64,000 nt of DNA. Origin: CAVRIA01 sp963721115. GTDB taxonomy: Bacteria > Desulfobacterota > Binatia > HRBIN30 > CADEER01. Position 1 is the first letter of the stretch, and each line of letters opens with the position of its first letter. Positions 35,105 to 43,811 of the stretch are shown one piece after another. The notes under the pieces were generated by a model. That model did not search any database, was not told the DNA's origin, and saw only the letters and a program-made list of their open reading frames with translations. A program made the position numbers and the translations under genes. Where the stretch lies: positions 310,001 to 374,000 of the forward strand of contig CAVRIA010000005.1 of the NCBI GenBank assembly GCA_963721115.1, in the 5' to 3' direction.

Positions 35105-35736
35105 ATGGGCGACAAAACCGCGTTCATCAGCTATCGACGGGACCCCACCGGGAAAGCCTTTGCTCGCTTGCTCAGACAGGAGCTCACACATCGCGGATAC
35201 GATGCCTTTCTCGATGTGGATTGTGTCGATGCGGGTCCATGGGCGGCACAGATCACCACCCAGGTACCGAGTCGTGCGCATTTTCTGCTGTTGCTGACAT
35301 CCGGCGCGCTCGACCGCTGCGCCGACGACGACGATTGGGTGCGGCGCGAATTCCTCACTGCCGTGCAGCATGGCCGGAACATCGTCCCAGTGCTCGAGGA
35401 ATCCGTGGACTTGGCGGCGATGCGCGCGGCGTGTCCCGAGCCAGTGAAGGCCATCTTCGATTTCCAGATCGCCACGATTCGACAGAGTTCTTTCAACGGT
35501 GACCTCGAAACGCTGGTGTCCCGGTTCATTCCACCGCACAATGCGCCGCGTGCGAGAACTGCCGGCGCCTCGGCGTTGCAAGCCGACATCTCCCGCATCT
35601 TGAAATACGCCCCGGCGGACCTCATCGGGCGCGACGACGAGAAGAAATTCCTCTCGGACGCGTGGGACAAGGCGGTGCGCGTGGAAAAAGGCCGCCCCCA
35701 TATCCTCACCTTCGTCGCCCTCGGTGGCGAGGGGTC
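35105..35736 (+). pseudogene. Truncated TIR-STAND ATPase gene (defence-like)
   Basis: The N-terminal TIR domain (AFISYRRDPTGKAFARLLRQ; YDAFLDVDCVDAGPW; FLLLLTSGALDRC; DDDWVRREF with the Glu position used by TIR NADases; GRNIVPVLEES) is followed by LIGRDDEKKFLSDAWDKAV and HILTFVALGGEG, the start of an NTPase domain. Homology stops exactly in the P-loop (GGEG then SASS instead of the GKT/S that binds nucleotide), and no frame restores it. Repeat DNA follows. So only TIR plus linker remain; it might still be expressed with a junk tail. Intact relatives are antiviral or signalling STAND proteins. Confidence 0.75.
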
Positions 35737-35814
35737 CGCGTCGTCGCCGAAAAAGCGACGATTTCGCAGCAGCAGAACGCGCTCGCATCCGCATCCTCTC
35801 CGCGCCCCCCCGCC

Positions 35815-35925
35815 TGGATGCCGGCTAAAGGACTGCCGGCATGACGGTCCTCGGCAAAGTCCGTCATTCCCGCAATCTTCAAAGCCTGCCCCCGCGAAAG
35901 CGCGGGGCGGGAATCCACTGCCCGT
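35815..35925. repeat. REP-like palindromic sequence at the TIR gene break
   Basis: GGATGCCGGC...GCCGGCATGACG (35816-35850) and TCATTCCCGC...GCGGGAATCCA (35871-35920), the latter around CCCGCGAAAGCGCGGG, are two nested hairpins of the common extragenic type. They lie just past the point where TIR homology ends. Confidence 0.6.
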
Positions 35926-35967
35926 TGTTGGGTTGCGGGCGTCAGCCCGCGCTATGAACGAAGCGCC

Positions 35968-36850
35968 CTACCAGTCGATCTCGGCGAGGAAGGACCGGAT
36001 CAGGGAGACCGTCGAGTCGGGGTTGTCTCCCGCGGCGAGGTGGCCGGCGTTCGCCACCACCGCCAAGCGGGCGTTGGGAATGATCGAGGCGATCTCCTCG
36101 GCGCCCTGCGAGGAGAGGACGTCGCTCGCCGCGCCGCGCAGCACCAGCACCGGGCAGCGCAGACCGGCGGCGTCGCGGTCCAGGCCCTCGACGACGTGCT
36201 GCCAGTCGCCCGCCTCCTGCTCGCTGCGCTCGCGCAGGCGCCGGCCGTACCCGTGCTTCCACACCCAGCGCCCGTCGGCGCGCTGGCGGAGGTTGCGGCT
36301 CAGCCGCTCCGGACGCACCGACTTGCGGTGCGGCAGGTAGGGCGCGATCTCGGCGGCGGCCTCCTCGAGCGAGCCGAACGATTCGTGCGCGCTCATGAAC
36401 TCGATGATCTTGCGCACGCCCTCGTCCTCGAGCCGGTGGCCGACGTCGATGAGGACGATCGCCCCGACCAGCTCGGGATGCGCGGCGGCGAGAGTGATGG
36501 CGACGATTCCTCCCAGCGACGCGCCGACGATCGCCACCCGGCCAAGGCCGAAGTGCGCGCACAGGGGAGGAAGGGTGGCGGCAATCGCGATGCGGCCGAA
36601 ATCCTCGGCCGGCTCGGAGTCGCCGTGGTCGGGCAGGTCCGGCGCCAGCACGTGATGGCGCTCGTGCAGCGCCGCGCCGAGCTCCTCGAACATGTACGCC
36701 GTCTGCCCGCCGCCGTGCAGGCACAGCACCGGCGGCGGCCGACGACGGGCCCCACTCGAGGTAGTGGACCTGGCGGACGCCGACCAGGGTGAAGCCGCTG
36801 CGCCCGTGCAGCGGCACGTCGTGACGAGGAACGGCCGGGGATTCGATCAT
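35968..36850 (-). CDS. Alpha/beta hydrolase (one frameshift)
   Basis: The N-terminal strand (PRHDVPLHGRSGFTLVGVRQ, VHYLEWGPSS) and the rest (LCLHGGGQTAYMFEELG; PDLPDHGDSEP; RVAIVGASLGGIVAITLAAA; LVLRGAASDVLS; ANAGHLAAGDNPD) are in two frames joined at about 36735 within CCGCCGCCG, consistent with one extra base; repaired length is 293 residues. The catalytic triad is complete: Ser in GASLG, His in AGHLA and an Asp in the C-terminal part. It is an ester, lipid or ring-cleavage hydrolase of unknown substrate; convergent with the TIR remnant, upstream of the hydratase in the same direction. Confidence 0.85.
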
Positions 36851-36875
36851 CGACCCGCCCGCCGGCGAGACGGCT

Positions 36876-37730
36876 TCACGCCCCCTTGAACGTCGTCTTC
36901 GCCTGCGAGAGGACCACGTTCCCTTTCTGGCTCTCCGCCTGCACGATCGCCTCGCCGTCGCCCACCACCCACAGCTTGGTGATGACCTTGTCCCCGTAAT
37001 AGACCTGATCGGCGAAGCGCGCCTCGAACGACGAGAAGCGCTTCGGGTCGTCGCCGCAGACGCTGTGCAGGATGGCGCGGCCGACGATGCCGTAGGTGCA
37101 CAGGCCGTGCAGGAACGGCGCCTCGAAGCCCGCCATCTTGGCGAAGTCCGGATCGATGTGGATCGGGTTGGGGTCGCCGGAGAGCCGGTAGATGGCTCCC
37201 TGCTCGGGCTGCACCGAGTCCTCGACGACGTGATCGGGCTGGCGGTCGGGAGGGGCGTTCTTGCCCGTCGTCGACGGACCGCGCTCGCCGCCGAAGCCGC
37301 CCGCGCCGCGGATGAACAGCGTCGAGCCGGCGGTGAACAGCAGACCCTTGTCGTCCTCGACGCTGGCCTTGGTCTCGATCACCGCCGCCTTTCCCTTGTC
37401 CCACACCTCGCTCACCTCGCCGGTCACCTGGACCTTGGCTTCGGGCGGAATCTCCCGGTGCAGCGTGATGCTCTGCTCTCCGTGCAGCAGCATCGCCAGG
37501 TCGAACTCCACGTTGGTCACCAGACCGCCCATGGACAGCATGCCGGGGATCACGGCGTAGGTGGGCAGCACCTTCGGCCCCTTCCCCTCGTAGACGTACT
37601 CCAGCTCCGTCGCCGGCTTGGCCCCGACGCCCAGGGCGTAGAGGATGACGTCCTTCGAGCGCCACTCGAACGGGATGGGATCGAACTTGAGACCTTTGAG
37701 ATCGGTGCTGATCTTGCGCATGGCATCCAC
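36876..37730 (-). CDS. R-specific 2-enoyl-CoA hydratase (MFE2 hydratase-2-like, double hot-dog)
   Basis: A 284-residue protein of the MaoC/hydratase-2 class. The N-terminal hot-dog is non-catalytic (ILYALGVGAKPATELEYVYE). The C-terminal one carries the hydratase-2 motif YRLSGDPNPIHIDPDFAKMAGFEAPFLHGLCTYG, in which the Asp and His of D-x-N-P-x-H are the catalytic residues. It adds water to trans-2-enoyl-CoA to give (R)-3-hydroxyacyl-CoA, as in peroxisomal-type beta-oxidation or PHA supply. The start could be 37730 or 37721 (MRKIST). The hydrolase gene begins about 25 nt after its stop. Confidence 0.92.
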   Translation of the reverse strand: MDAMRKISTDLKGLKFDPIPFEWRSKDVILYALGVGAKPATELEYVYEGKGPKVLPTYAVIPGMLSMGGLVTNVEFDLAMLLHGEQSITLHREIPPEAKVQVTGEVSEVWDKGKAAVIETKASVEDDKGLLFTAGSTLFIRGAGGFGGERGPSTTGKNAPPDRQPDHVVEDSVQPEQGAIYRLSGDPNPIHIDPDFAKMAGFEAPFLHGLCTYGIVGRAILHSVCGDDPKRFSSFEARFADQVYYGDKVITKLWVVGDGEAIVQAESQKGNVVLSQAKTTFKGA

Positions 37731-37945
37731 CTCTTCGCGGGAATTTTGAACTCTCGTTTCTCGGGAAACTCGCGCTCGGTGTCAAGGGAAGAGAGCCGGC
37801 GAGCGCGCCCACGTTTTAGGCAGCTTGCCCAAGTTGCGTCCAGCAGAGGCCGGTACCCGGTCTGCGAACTCGCCGCGCGGAACCGGCGCCGCGATCGTGC
37901 CCCTGGCACCGGCCTTGCTCCGCTTGCGAGCGGCGGTGACCAACA

Positions 37946-39493
37946 ATGCCTGGAACCTATGAACGGCTATCCGCACTCGACGAAGCTTTCCTCGCCTTCG
38001 AGACGCCCGAGACCTACATGCACGTAGCGATGACGGCGATCTTCGAAGCCGGCTCTCTCGCGACGCCGGAGGGCGGCGTCGACATGGAGAGAATCCGCGC
38101 CCACATCGCGTCGCGGCTCGGCTTCGTTCCGCGCTATCGCCAGCGCCTGCAGTACATCCCGGTCGTCAACGAGCCGGTGTGGGTGGACGACGACGAGTTC
38201 GACCTGAGCTACCACGTGCGCCACGCCAGCCTTCCCCGGCCGGGCGGCGAGCGCCAGCTGCAGCGGCGCTGCGCCGAGATCCTCGAGCGACACCTCGACC
38301 GCACCAAGCCGCTGTGGGAGATCTGGATCATCGAGGGGCTCTCCGAGGGACGCTTCGCCATGCTGGCCAAGGTCCACCACTGCATGGTCGACGGGATCGC
38401 CGGGGTCGATCTGCTGGTGGCGCTTCTCGACGGCGCTCCGAGTCACACCAGCCAACCAGAAGCGACGTGGACGCCGCGCCCGCGCCCCGCCGGTCGCCAG
38501 CTGCTGCGCGACGAGGTCGCGCGCCGCTCCCGCGCCTCGCTGGGTCTGATCCGCGGCGTCACCTCCGCGCTGCGCCAGCCGCGGCGGGCGCGGACCGATC
38601 TGCAGGGACGCCTCTCCGCCGTCTGGCAGCTCGTCACGGAGGGCTGGAACGGGGCGCCGCCGACCGTCTTCAACCAACCGCTCGGACCGCACCGCCGCGT
38701 CGACTGGACCAAGCTCGACCTGGCCCGGGTGAAGCAGGTCAAGAACGCGCTGGGCGGCACGATCAACGACGTCGTGCTGACCACCGTCGCCGGCGCGGTA
38801 CGCCACTTCCTCGAACGTCGCGGTCTGACGGCGCCGCCCGACCTGCGGGTGCTGGTGCCGGTCAACGTACGGACCGCCGTGGAAGCCGGCGCGCTCGGCA
38901 ACCGCGTCTCCCTGTGGCTCACCTCGGTCCCCGCCCGCGAGCGCGATCCGCGCCGGCGCTTCGCCCTCATTCGCGAGGAAACCGCGCGGCTGAAGAACGA
39001 TCACCGCGCTCTCGGCGCGGAGACGCTGGTGCAGGCCGCGGACTGGACCACCGGCGACGTCGTCGACTTGGCGGCACGGCTGGTCAATCGCGCCAGCCCT
39101 TACAACCTCATCGTCACCAACGTTCCCGGTCCGCAGACCCCGTTCTACCTGTGTGACGCCCCGATGGTCGCCGCCTATCCCCACCTGCCCCTGTTCTCCT
39201 TTCAGGGCATCGGCGTCGCCCTGTTCAGCTATGCCGGCGCTCTGTACTGGGGATGCACCGCCGAGTGGAACCTCATCCCCGACCTGGCGGTCTTCACCGA
39301 GGGGCTCGTCGAATCTTTCGAAGAGCTGTGCCGCGCCGCGGAGGTGGTCGAGATCACCGCCCCCTCCCCGGCCGGACGCACACGGCGGGCGCCGCGCGGC
39401 GGCAAACCTCCCCGTCCGCTGCGCCCGGTCGGCTTGCGGGCGAAGGGTCGAGACGGCAGAGGGCGCGACAAGGGGTTGGCGGCGGGCCTCTGA
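37946..39493 (+). CDS. Wax ester synthase/diacylglycerol acyltransferase (WS/DGAT)
   Basis: A 515-residue protein with the family's catalytic HHxxxDG motif (HHCMVDG, His144-His145...Asp149). It opens ERLSALDEAFLAFETPETYMH and has LGGTINDVVLTTVAGAVRHFL, PVNVRTAVEAGALGNRVS and SPYNLIVTNVPGPQTPFYL. WS/DGATs acylate fatty alcohols or diacylglycerols to make wax esters or triacylglycerols for storage. C-terminal tail is basic (RAPRGGKPPRPL). It is divergent from the hydratase gene. Frame intact. Confidence 0.93.
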   Translation: MPGTYERLSALDEAFLAFETPETYMHVAMTAIFEAGSLATPEGGVDMERIRAHIASRLGFVPRYRQRLQYIPVVNEPVWVDDDEFDLSYHVRHASLPRPGGERQLQRRCAEILERHLDRTKPLWEIWIIEGLSEGRFAMLAKVHHCMVDGIAGVDLLVALLDGAPSHTSQPEATWTPRPRPAGRQLLRDEVARRSRASLGLIRGVTSALRQPRRARTDLQGRLSAVWQLVTEGWNGAPPTVFNQPLGPHRRVDWTKLDLARVKQVKNALGGTINDVVLTTVAGAVRHFLERRGLTAPPDLRVLVPVNVRTAVEAGALGNRVSLWLTSVPARERDPRRRFALIREETARLKNDHRALGAETLVQAADWTTGDVVDLAARLVNRASPYNLIVTNVPGPQTPFYLCDAPMVAAYPHLPLFSFQGIGVALFSYAGALYWGCTAEWNLIPDLAVFTEGLVESFEELCRAAEVVEITAPSPAGRTRRAPRGGKPPRPLRPVGLRAKGRDGRGRDKGLAAGL

Positions 39494-39586
39494 ACGCAGG
39501 CGTGCCCGGAGGTCGCGTTCCGCCTCGCCGGTGTTGTTTGAGAAGTGGAGCGTGAAGGGTGGAACGCGGCCTCCGGACGCGCTCGC

Positions 39587-41752
39587 TCAATGGGCGAAGG
39601 GGCCGGTCCCCGCCGGACGCAGACGCACCGGCACCCCGTTCAACACGGACTGGCCCACCACGCGCTCGACGAGCTGATCGTCGGTCCAGTCGTTGGCGGA
39701 GACGCCGGCGTGGGCACCCGCCACCGACTGCCACTGCGCCACGGCGCCGTGGCCCCAGCCGTGCGGCAGGCTGACCACACCGGGCATGATCTCGTCGGTC
39801 ACGCACACCGGCACCGCTCCCGAGAACACGCGGCTCTCGAGGATCGCCGGCTCGCTGTCGCGCAGGCCGGCCCGTTCGGCGTCGGCCGGATGGACGAGGA
39901 GCACGCAGCGCTCGCGCCCCGACACCAGCGACGGCACGTTGTGCATCCACGAGTTGTTGGTGCGCAGGTCGCGCCGCCCGATGAGCAGGAGCGCCCCGTT
40001 CGGCGGCGTCTCGAGTGACGCCGCCAGCTCGTCCACGGCCTCGAAGATGGGTGGCGCGACGAGGTGGATGCGCCCGTCGCGGTGGAAGATGCGGTGCGCG
40101 ACCCCGCTCCGCAAAGGGCCGAGATCGATGCCGTGCGGCGCCGCCTGTACCTTCCTCGCATTGAGGCCCTTCGACCAGGGCAGGAACTTGTCGCCGTGCG
40201 GGCCGAGGCGGAGGAAGAGGTCCGCGGCACGGGTCGGGCTCCAACGCCATCCGGTCAGGCGGAGGGCGCGGTCCACCCATTTCGCGCCGGTGGGACCGCC
40301 GCCGAGCATCTCGGTCAGGCGCAGCAGGATCTGCCAGTCGGCCATCTCGCCCTCTCGCTGCGGGACGACCGCTGGCGACCAGCGCACGTGGTTCCGCAAG
40401 GCCGAGTTCGCGGCGATCGGCTCGATGTGGTCCTCGGCAAGCGTCCAGGACGGCGGCAGGATCACGTCGGCGTGCCGCGTGGTCTCGTTGACGTAGAGAT
40501 CGATCGCCGCGAAGAAGTCGAGCCGGTCGAGGGCGGCGTCGAGTCGCCGCCCGTTCGGGGTGGAGAGAACCGGGTTGCCGGCGAACGTGACCAGTGCCCT
40601 CACCTGGCCCTGTCCCGGCGTCTCGATCTCCTCCGCCAGCACCGAAGCCGGCAGGTCGCAGGCGATCTCCGGCAGGCCGCGCACCCGGCTCCGCCAGCGG
40701 GCGTGGCCGTTCATACCGACGAGGTGAGCCATGCGCGCCACGTCGAGCGCCGGTTCGGCGAACAGCGCGCCGCCGGCGCGGCCGAGCCGGCCCGCGGCGA
40801 TGTTCAGCAGATCCCCCGCCCAGGTGGCGACGGTGCCGTACTGGTTGTTGCAAGTGCCTACCCGCGTGTAGGCGACGGCCGACCGCGCGGCGGCGAACTC
40901 GAGCGCCAGGCGGCGGATGGTCGCGGCATCGATTCCGGTCACCGCGCCGACGCGCTCGGGCGCGAATGCCTCCAGCCGGCGTTCGACCTCTTCCCAGCCG
41001 GAGGCCAGTGTCGCGATCGAGGCGCGGTCGACGCGCCCCTCGTCGAGCAGGACGCGCGTCATCGCCAGCAGTAGCGCCGCGTCGCCACCGGGCCGGATGA
41101 AGACGTGCTCGTCCGCCAGCCGCGAGGTCTCGGTACGACGCGGATCGACCGTCACCACCTTTCCGCCGCGCGCCCGCAGGGCGCGCAGGCGCGCCTTCAT
41201 GTCCGGTGCGGTGAGGAAGCTCCCCTGCGAGACGGCGGGGTTGGCGCCGATGCAGAGGAAGAAGTCGGTGCGATCGACGTCCGGAACCGGAACGGCCCAC
41301 ACGTTCCCGTACAGGTAGTACGAGGCGGCAAAGCGCGGCGCGGTGTCCTGCGTGCTGGCGCTGGTCCGGTTGCGCGTTCCGAGTGCCCCGGTGAAGGCGC
41401 CGACGATCATCGCTGCGCCGTGGTTGTGAACGACCGGATTGCCGATGTAGAGAGCGACCGCGTCCGGCCCGTAGCGCCGGCGGACGTCCTTCAGCCGCGA
41501 GGCGACCATCTCGAACGCCTCGTCCCAGGAGATCTCGCGAAAGCCGCTGCCGTCGCGCCGCAGCGGGCGGTGCAACCGGTCGGGATCGGCGTGGACGTCG
41601 GCGATAGCGATCCCCTTCGGGCAGACGAAGCCGCGCGAGATCGGGTCCTCGTCGTCCGGCCGCACGGCAAGGATGCGCCCGTCCTCCACCTCGAATTTCA
41701 ACCCGCAACCCGCTTCGCACAGGTTGCAGGCTCGCAGTACCGTCTCGGGCAT
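39587..41752 (-). CDS. Molybdopterin-dependent oxidoreductase with N-terminal [4Fe-4S] site
   Basis: A 721-residue protein starting MPETVLRACNLCEAGC (Cys9, 12, 16) and a fourth Cys in RGFVCPKG, the [4Fe-4S] motif of the DMSO-reductase family. ISWDEAFEMVASRL, ALYIGNPVVHNHGA, VKVVTVDPRRTETSRLAD-like VVTVDPRRTETS and the C-terminal LHGW-like LPHGWGHG complete the bis-MGD fold. No Tat signal is evident, so it is cytoplasmic. It may be a formate-dehydrogenase- or BisC-like enzyme with an organic substrate; the exact reaction is not evident. There is no obvious partner subunit next to it. Frame intact. Confidence 0.88.
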   Translation of the reverse strand: MPETVLRACNLCEAGCGLKFEVEDGRILAVRPDDEDPISRGFVCPKGIAIADVHADPDRLHRPLRRDGSGFREISWDEAFEMVASRLKDVRRRYGPDAVALYIGNPVVHNHGAAMIVGAFTGALGTRNRTSASTQDTAPRFAASYYLYGNVWAVPVPDVDRTDFFLCIGANPAVSQGSFLTAPDMKARLRALRARGGKVVTVDPRRTETSRLADEHVFIRPGGDAALLLAMTRVLLDEGRVDRASIATLASGWEEVERRLEAFAPERVGAVTGIDAATIRRLALEFAAARSAVAYTRVGTCNNQYGTVATWAGDLLNIAAGRLGRAGGALFAEPALDVARMAHLVGMNGHARWRSRVRGLPEIACDLPASVLAEEIETPGQGQVRALVTFAGNPVLSTPNGRRLDAALDRLDFFAAIDLYVNETTRHADVILPPSWTLAEDHIEPIAANSALRNHVRWSPAVVPQREGEMADWQILLRLTEMLGGGPTGAKWVDRALRLTGWRWSPTRAADLFLRLGPHGDKFLPWSKGLNARKVQAAPHGIDLGPLRSGVAHRIFHRDGRIHLVAPPIFEAVDELAASLETPPNGALLLIGRRDLRTNNSWMHNVPSLVSGRERCVLLVHPADAERAGLRDSEPAILESRVFSGAVPVCVTDEIMPGVVSLPHGWGHGAVAQWQSVAGAHAGVSANDWTDDQLVERVVGQSVLNGVPVRLRPAGTGPFAH

Positions 41753-41955
41753 CACCGTCCCCCGAATGGCCGATCGCCCCGGACCCGACTCGTTCGCTTC
41801 CCGGTGGCGCGTCGGCGCGCTGGTTGGGCCGATTGAACCCCGATAACCGGCATTTGAAAAGAGCCACTTTCGATCGATTTCGTGAGTCCACTTTACGGGG
41901 CGTCGTCTCGCCCGCGCGCCCCGCCCGAGTCCGTTCACGCCGCGGTGCCACGGTA

Positions 41956-42112
41956 GGCTTTGCACAGAAAGTCGAGCGAACTCCCACTCGTCATTTCCAC
42001 GCAAGCGGGAATCCAGGGCGCGGGCACGCCACCACCCCATGTGGATACCCGCTTTCACGGGTAGGACGGGCTTGAAATGCGAGGTCTCCGCTGAGAGTTT
42101 TTGTGCAAAGCC
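41956..42112. repeat. MITE-like element with 15-bp inverted ends
   Basis: The 377-bp gap (41753-42129) holds a 157-bp element bounded by GGCTTTGCACAGAAA (41956-41970) and its complement at 42098-42112 (14 of 15 match). An inner REP-like hairpin lies around CCCGCTTTCACGGG and AAGCGGGAATCCA. No target duplication seen. No coding sequence. Confidence 0.55.
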
Positions 42113-42129
42113 GCCGCGGCGAAAGGCGA

Positions 42130-43809
42130 TCAGGTCGCGTGGCCGCCGCGCAGCAGGCGACCGGGAAGCGGTCCGCCCGGTTCGACGACCTCGCAGCCGT
42201 CGAGCCGGATCGGCGTGCCGTTCACGATCACCGCCTCGATACCGCGCGCGTCGACGACCAGCCGGTCCGCGCCGGCGGGCAGGTCGTGCACGCGCCGCGG
42301 CACACCGGCACCGACTTGCTCGGGATCGAAGACGACGACGTCGGCCGGCATGCCGACGGCGAGACGGCCGCGATCCCCGATGCCGAACACTTCCGCCGGA
42401 CGCGACGTGAGCATGCGCACCGCCTGCTCGAGGCCAAGAACGCCCTTCTCGCGCACCCAGTGGCCGAGCAGATGAGTAGAGAAGCACGCGTCGCAGAGCT
42501 GGCTCGCGTGCGCACCGGCGTCGGAGAGGCCGAGCACCGTATGGGGATCGGACAGCAGCTCGGCGACGTCGTCCTCGTCGTCGTTGAGCAGCGCCATCCG
42601 AAAGCGCGCCTGCAGGTCGGAGGCCAGCGCCAGATCGAGAGCGAGATCGACCGGATCGACGCCGCGCTCTCGCGCCACCTCCGCCACCGTGCGCTCCTCC
42701 AGCGCGGGCTCGGCCGGGCAGGCGGAGATCACCGTGCGCTCCCAGCGCGCGCCGAATACGCCGGAGCTGCCGCCCTCCTTGAATGCGCGCCGAAAGTCCG
42801 GATCGCGATAGAGGCGCTTCTTGCCCTCCGCATCGGCCGCCGAGACGGGCCGGAAGATCGGCATGCTCTCGAAGACGAACGGCTCCTTGAACTGGAACTC
42901 GAACACCAGCGGCCGGCAGCTCACCTGCGGCACGATCGGCAGGCCCTTGTCGAGAAGCTCGATCGACTGCTGCAGGAACATGCGGTGCGAACCGGGCCCG
43001 AGCAGGCCGGCGAGCAGCGCCGTCCAGGAAATCGTGCGCCCGGTCTCGGCGGCGATCGCGGCGAACTCGCCGAACAGGAGGTCGGGACCCATGGTCGCCT
43101 GGATGACGCCGCGCCCGGCGTCGGCCAGCGCCCCCGCGAGGCTGCGGATCTCCTTCAGCTCGGCGGCACGGCTGGGCACGGGCCGGCCGTCGTAACCGTG
43201 ATGGGTGGGCGCCTTCGAGGTCGCGAAGCCGAGGGCACCCGCGTCGATCGCCTCGCGCACGAGGCCGCGCATGCGCGAGATCTCGTCGTCGGTCGCCGGC
43301 CGCTCCGTGGCCTCCTCGCCCATGACGTACATGCGCAGCGGCGTGTGGCCGAGCAGGACGGCGGCGTTGATGCCGAGGCCGCGGCTCTCGACGGCGTCGA
43401 GGTACTGCGGGAAGGTTTCGAACGGCCAGTCCGATCCGATGCCCGCCTCCAATGCCTCGAGGCTCATCCCCTCGACCTTCTCGAGGGTGCGCAGGATCAG
43501 GCGGCGGTGCTCGGGCCGCGTTGGCGCCACGCCGAAGCCGCAGTTCCCCATGACCACGGTCGTCACGCCGTGCCACGGCGAAATGCTGAGCATGCGGTCC
43601 CACATCACCTGGGCGTCGTAGTGCGTGTGGATGTCGACGAAGCCCGGCGCGACGATTCGCCCCTCGGCCTCGACGACCCGCGCGGCCCGTCCCTCCGCGC
43701 GGCCGAGCGCGCAGATCTTGCCGGCGCGGATGCCGACGTCGCCGCGCACGCCAGGCGCGCCGCTGCCGTCGACGATGGTCCCGGCGCGGATCTTCAGGTC
43801 GTAGTCCAT
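42130..43809 (-). CDS. Amidohydrolase-family protein, N-acyl-D-amino-acid deacylase-like
   Basis: A 559-residue metal-dependent amidohydrolase. The N-terminal sandwich (MDYDLKIRAGTIVDGSGAPG) and APGFVDIHTHYDAQ give the HxH metal site; NCGFGVAPT supplies the Cys of D-aminoacylases; VLGLSDAGAHA supplies the catalytic Asp; the C-terminal GRLAVGMPADVVVFDP closes the sandwich. Family members remove acyl groups from D-amino acids or hydrolyse related amides. It is preceded by the luciferase-like gene with a 2-nt spacer, so the two are one operon and may act on one substrate. Frame intact. Confidence 0.88.
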   Translation of the reverse strand: MDYDLKIRAGTIVDGSGAPGVRGDVGIRAGKICALGRAEGRAARVVEAEGRIVAPGFVDIHTHYDAQVMWDRMLSISPWHGVTTVVMGNCGFGVAPTRPEHRRLILRTLEKVEGMSLEALEAGIGSDWPFETFPQYLDAVESRGLGINAAVLLGHTPLRMYVMGEEATERPATDDEISRMRGLVREAIDAGALGFATSKAPTHHGYDGRPVPSRAAELKEIRSLAGALADAGRGVIQATMGPDLLFGEFAAIAAETGRTISWTALLAGLLGPGSHRMFLQQSIELLDKGLPIVPQVSCRPLVFEFQFKEPFVFESMPIFRPVSAADAEGKKRLYRDPDFRRAFKEGGSSGVFGARWERTVISACPAEPALEERTVAEVARERGVDPVDLALDLALASDLQARFRMALLNDDEDDVAELLSDPHTVLGLSDAGAHASQLCDACFSTHLLGHWVREKGVLGLEQAVRMLTSRPAEVFGIGDRGRLAVGMPADVVVFDPEQVGAGVPRRVHDLPAGADRLVVDARGIEAVIVNGTPIRLDGCEVVEPGGPLPGRLLRGGHAT

Positions 43810-43811
43810 CC

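Noticed and set aside
35968..36850. The C-terminal part of the TIR gene continuing to 36340
   Set aside because: The frame stays open over this stretch only as antisense of the alpha/beta-hydrolase; no NTPase motifs are present.
36876..37730. PHA synthase-linked operon
   Set aside because: The hydratase could feed PHA synthesis, but there is no phaC or phaP gene in the window.
41753..43603. Extension of the molybdopterin oxidoreductase frame far upstream
   Set aside because: The open frame continues through the amidohydrolase gene on the same strand but in another frame; the conserved start with the Cys motif is at 41752.
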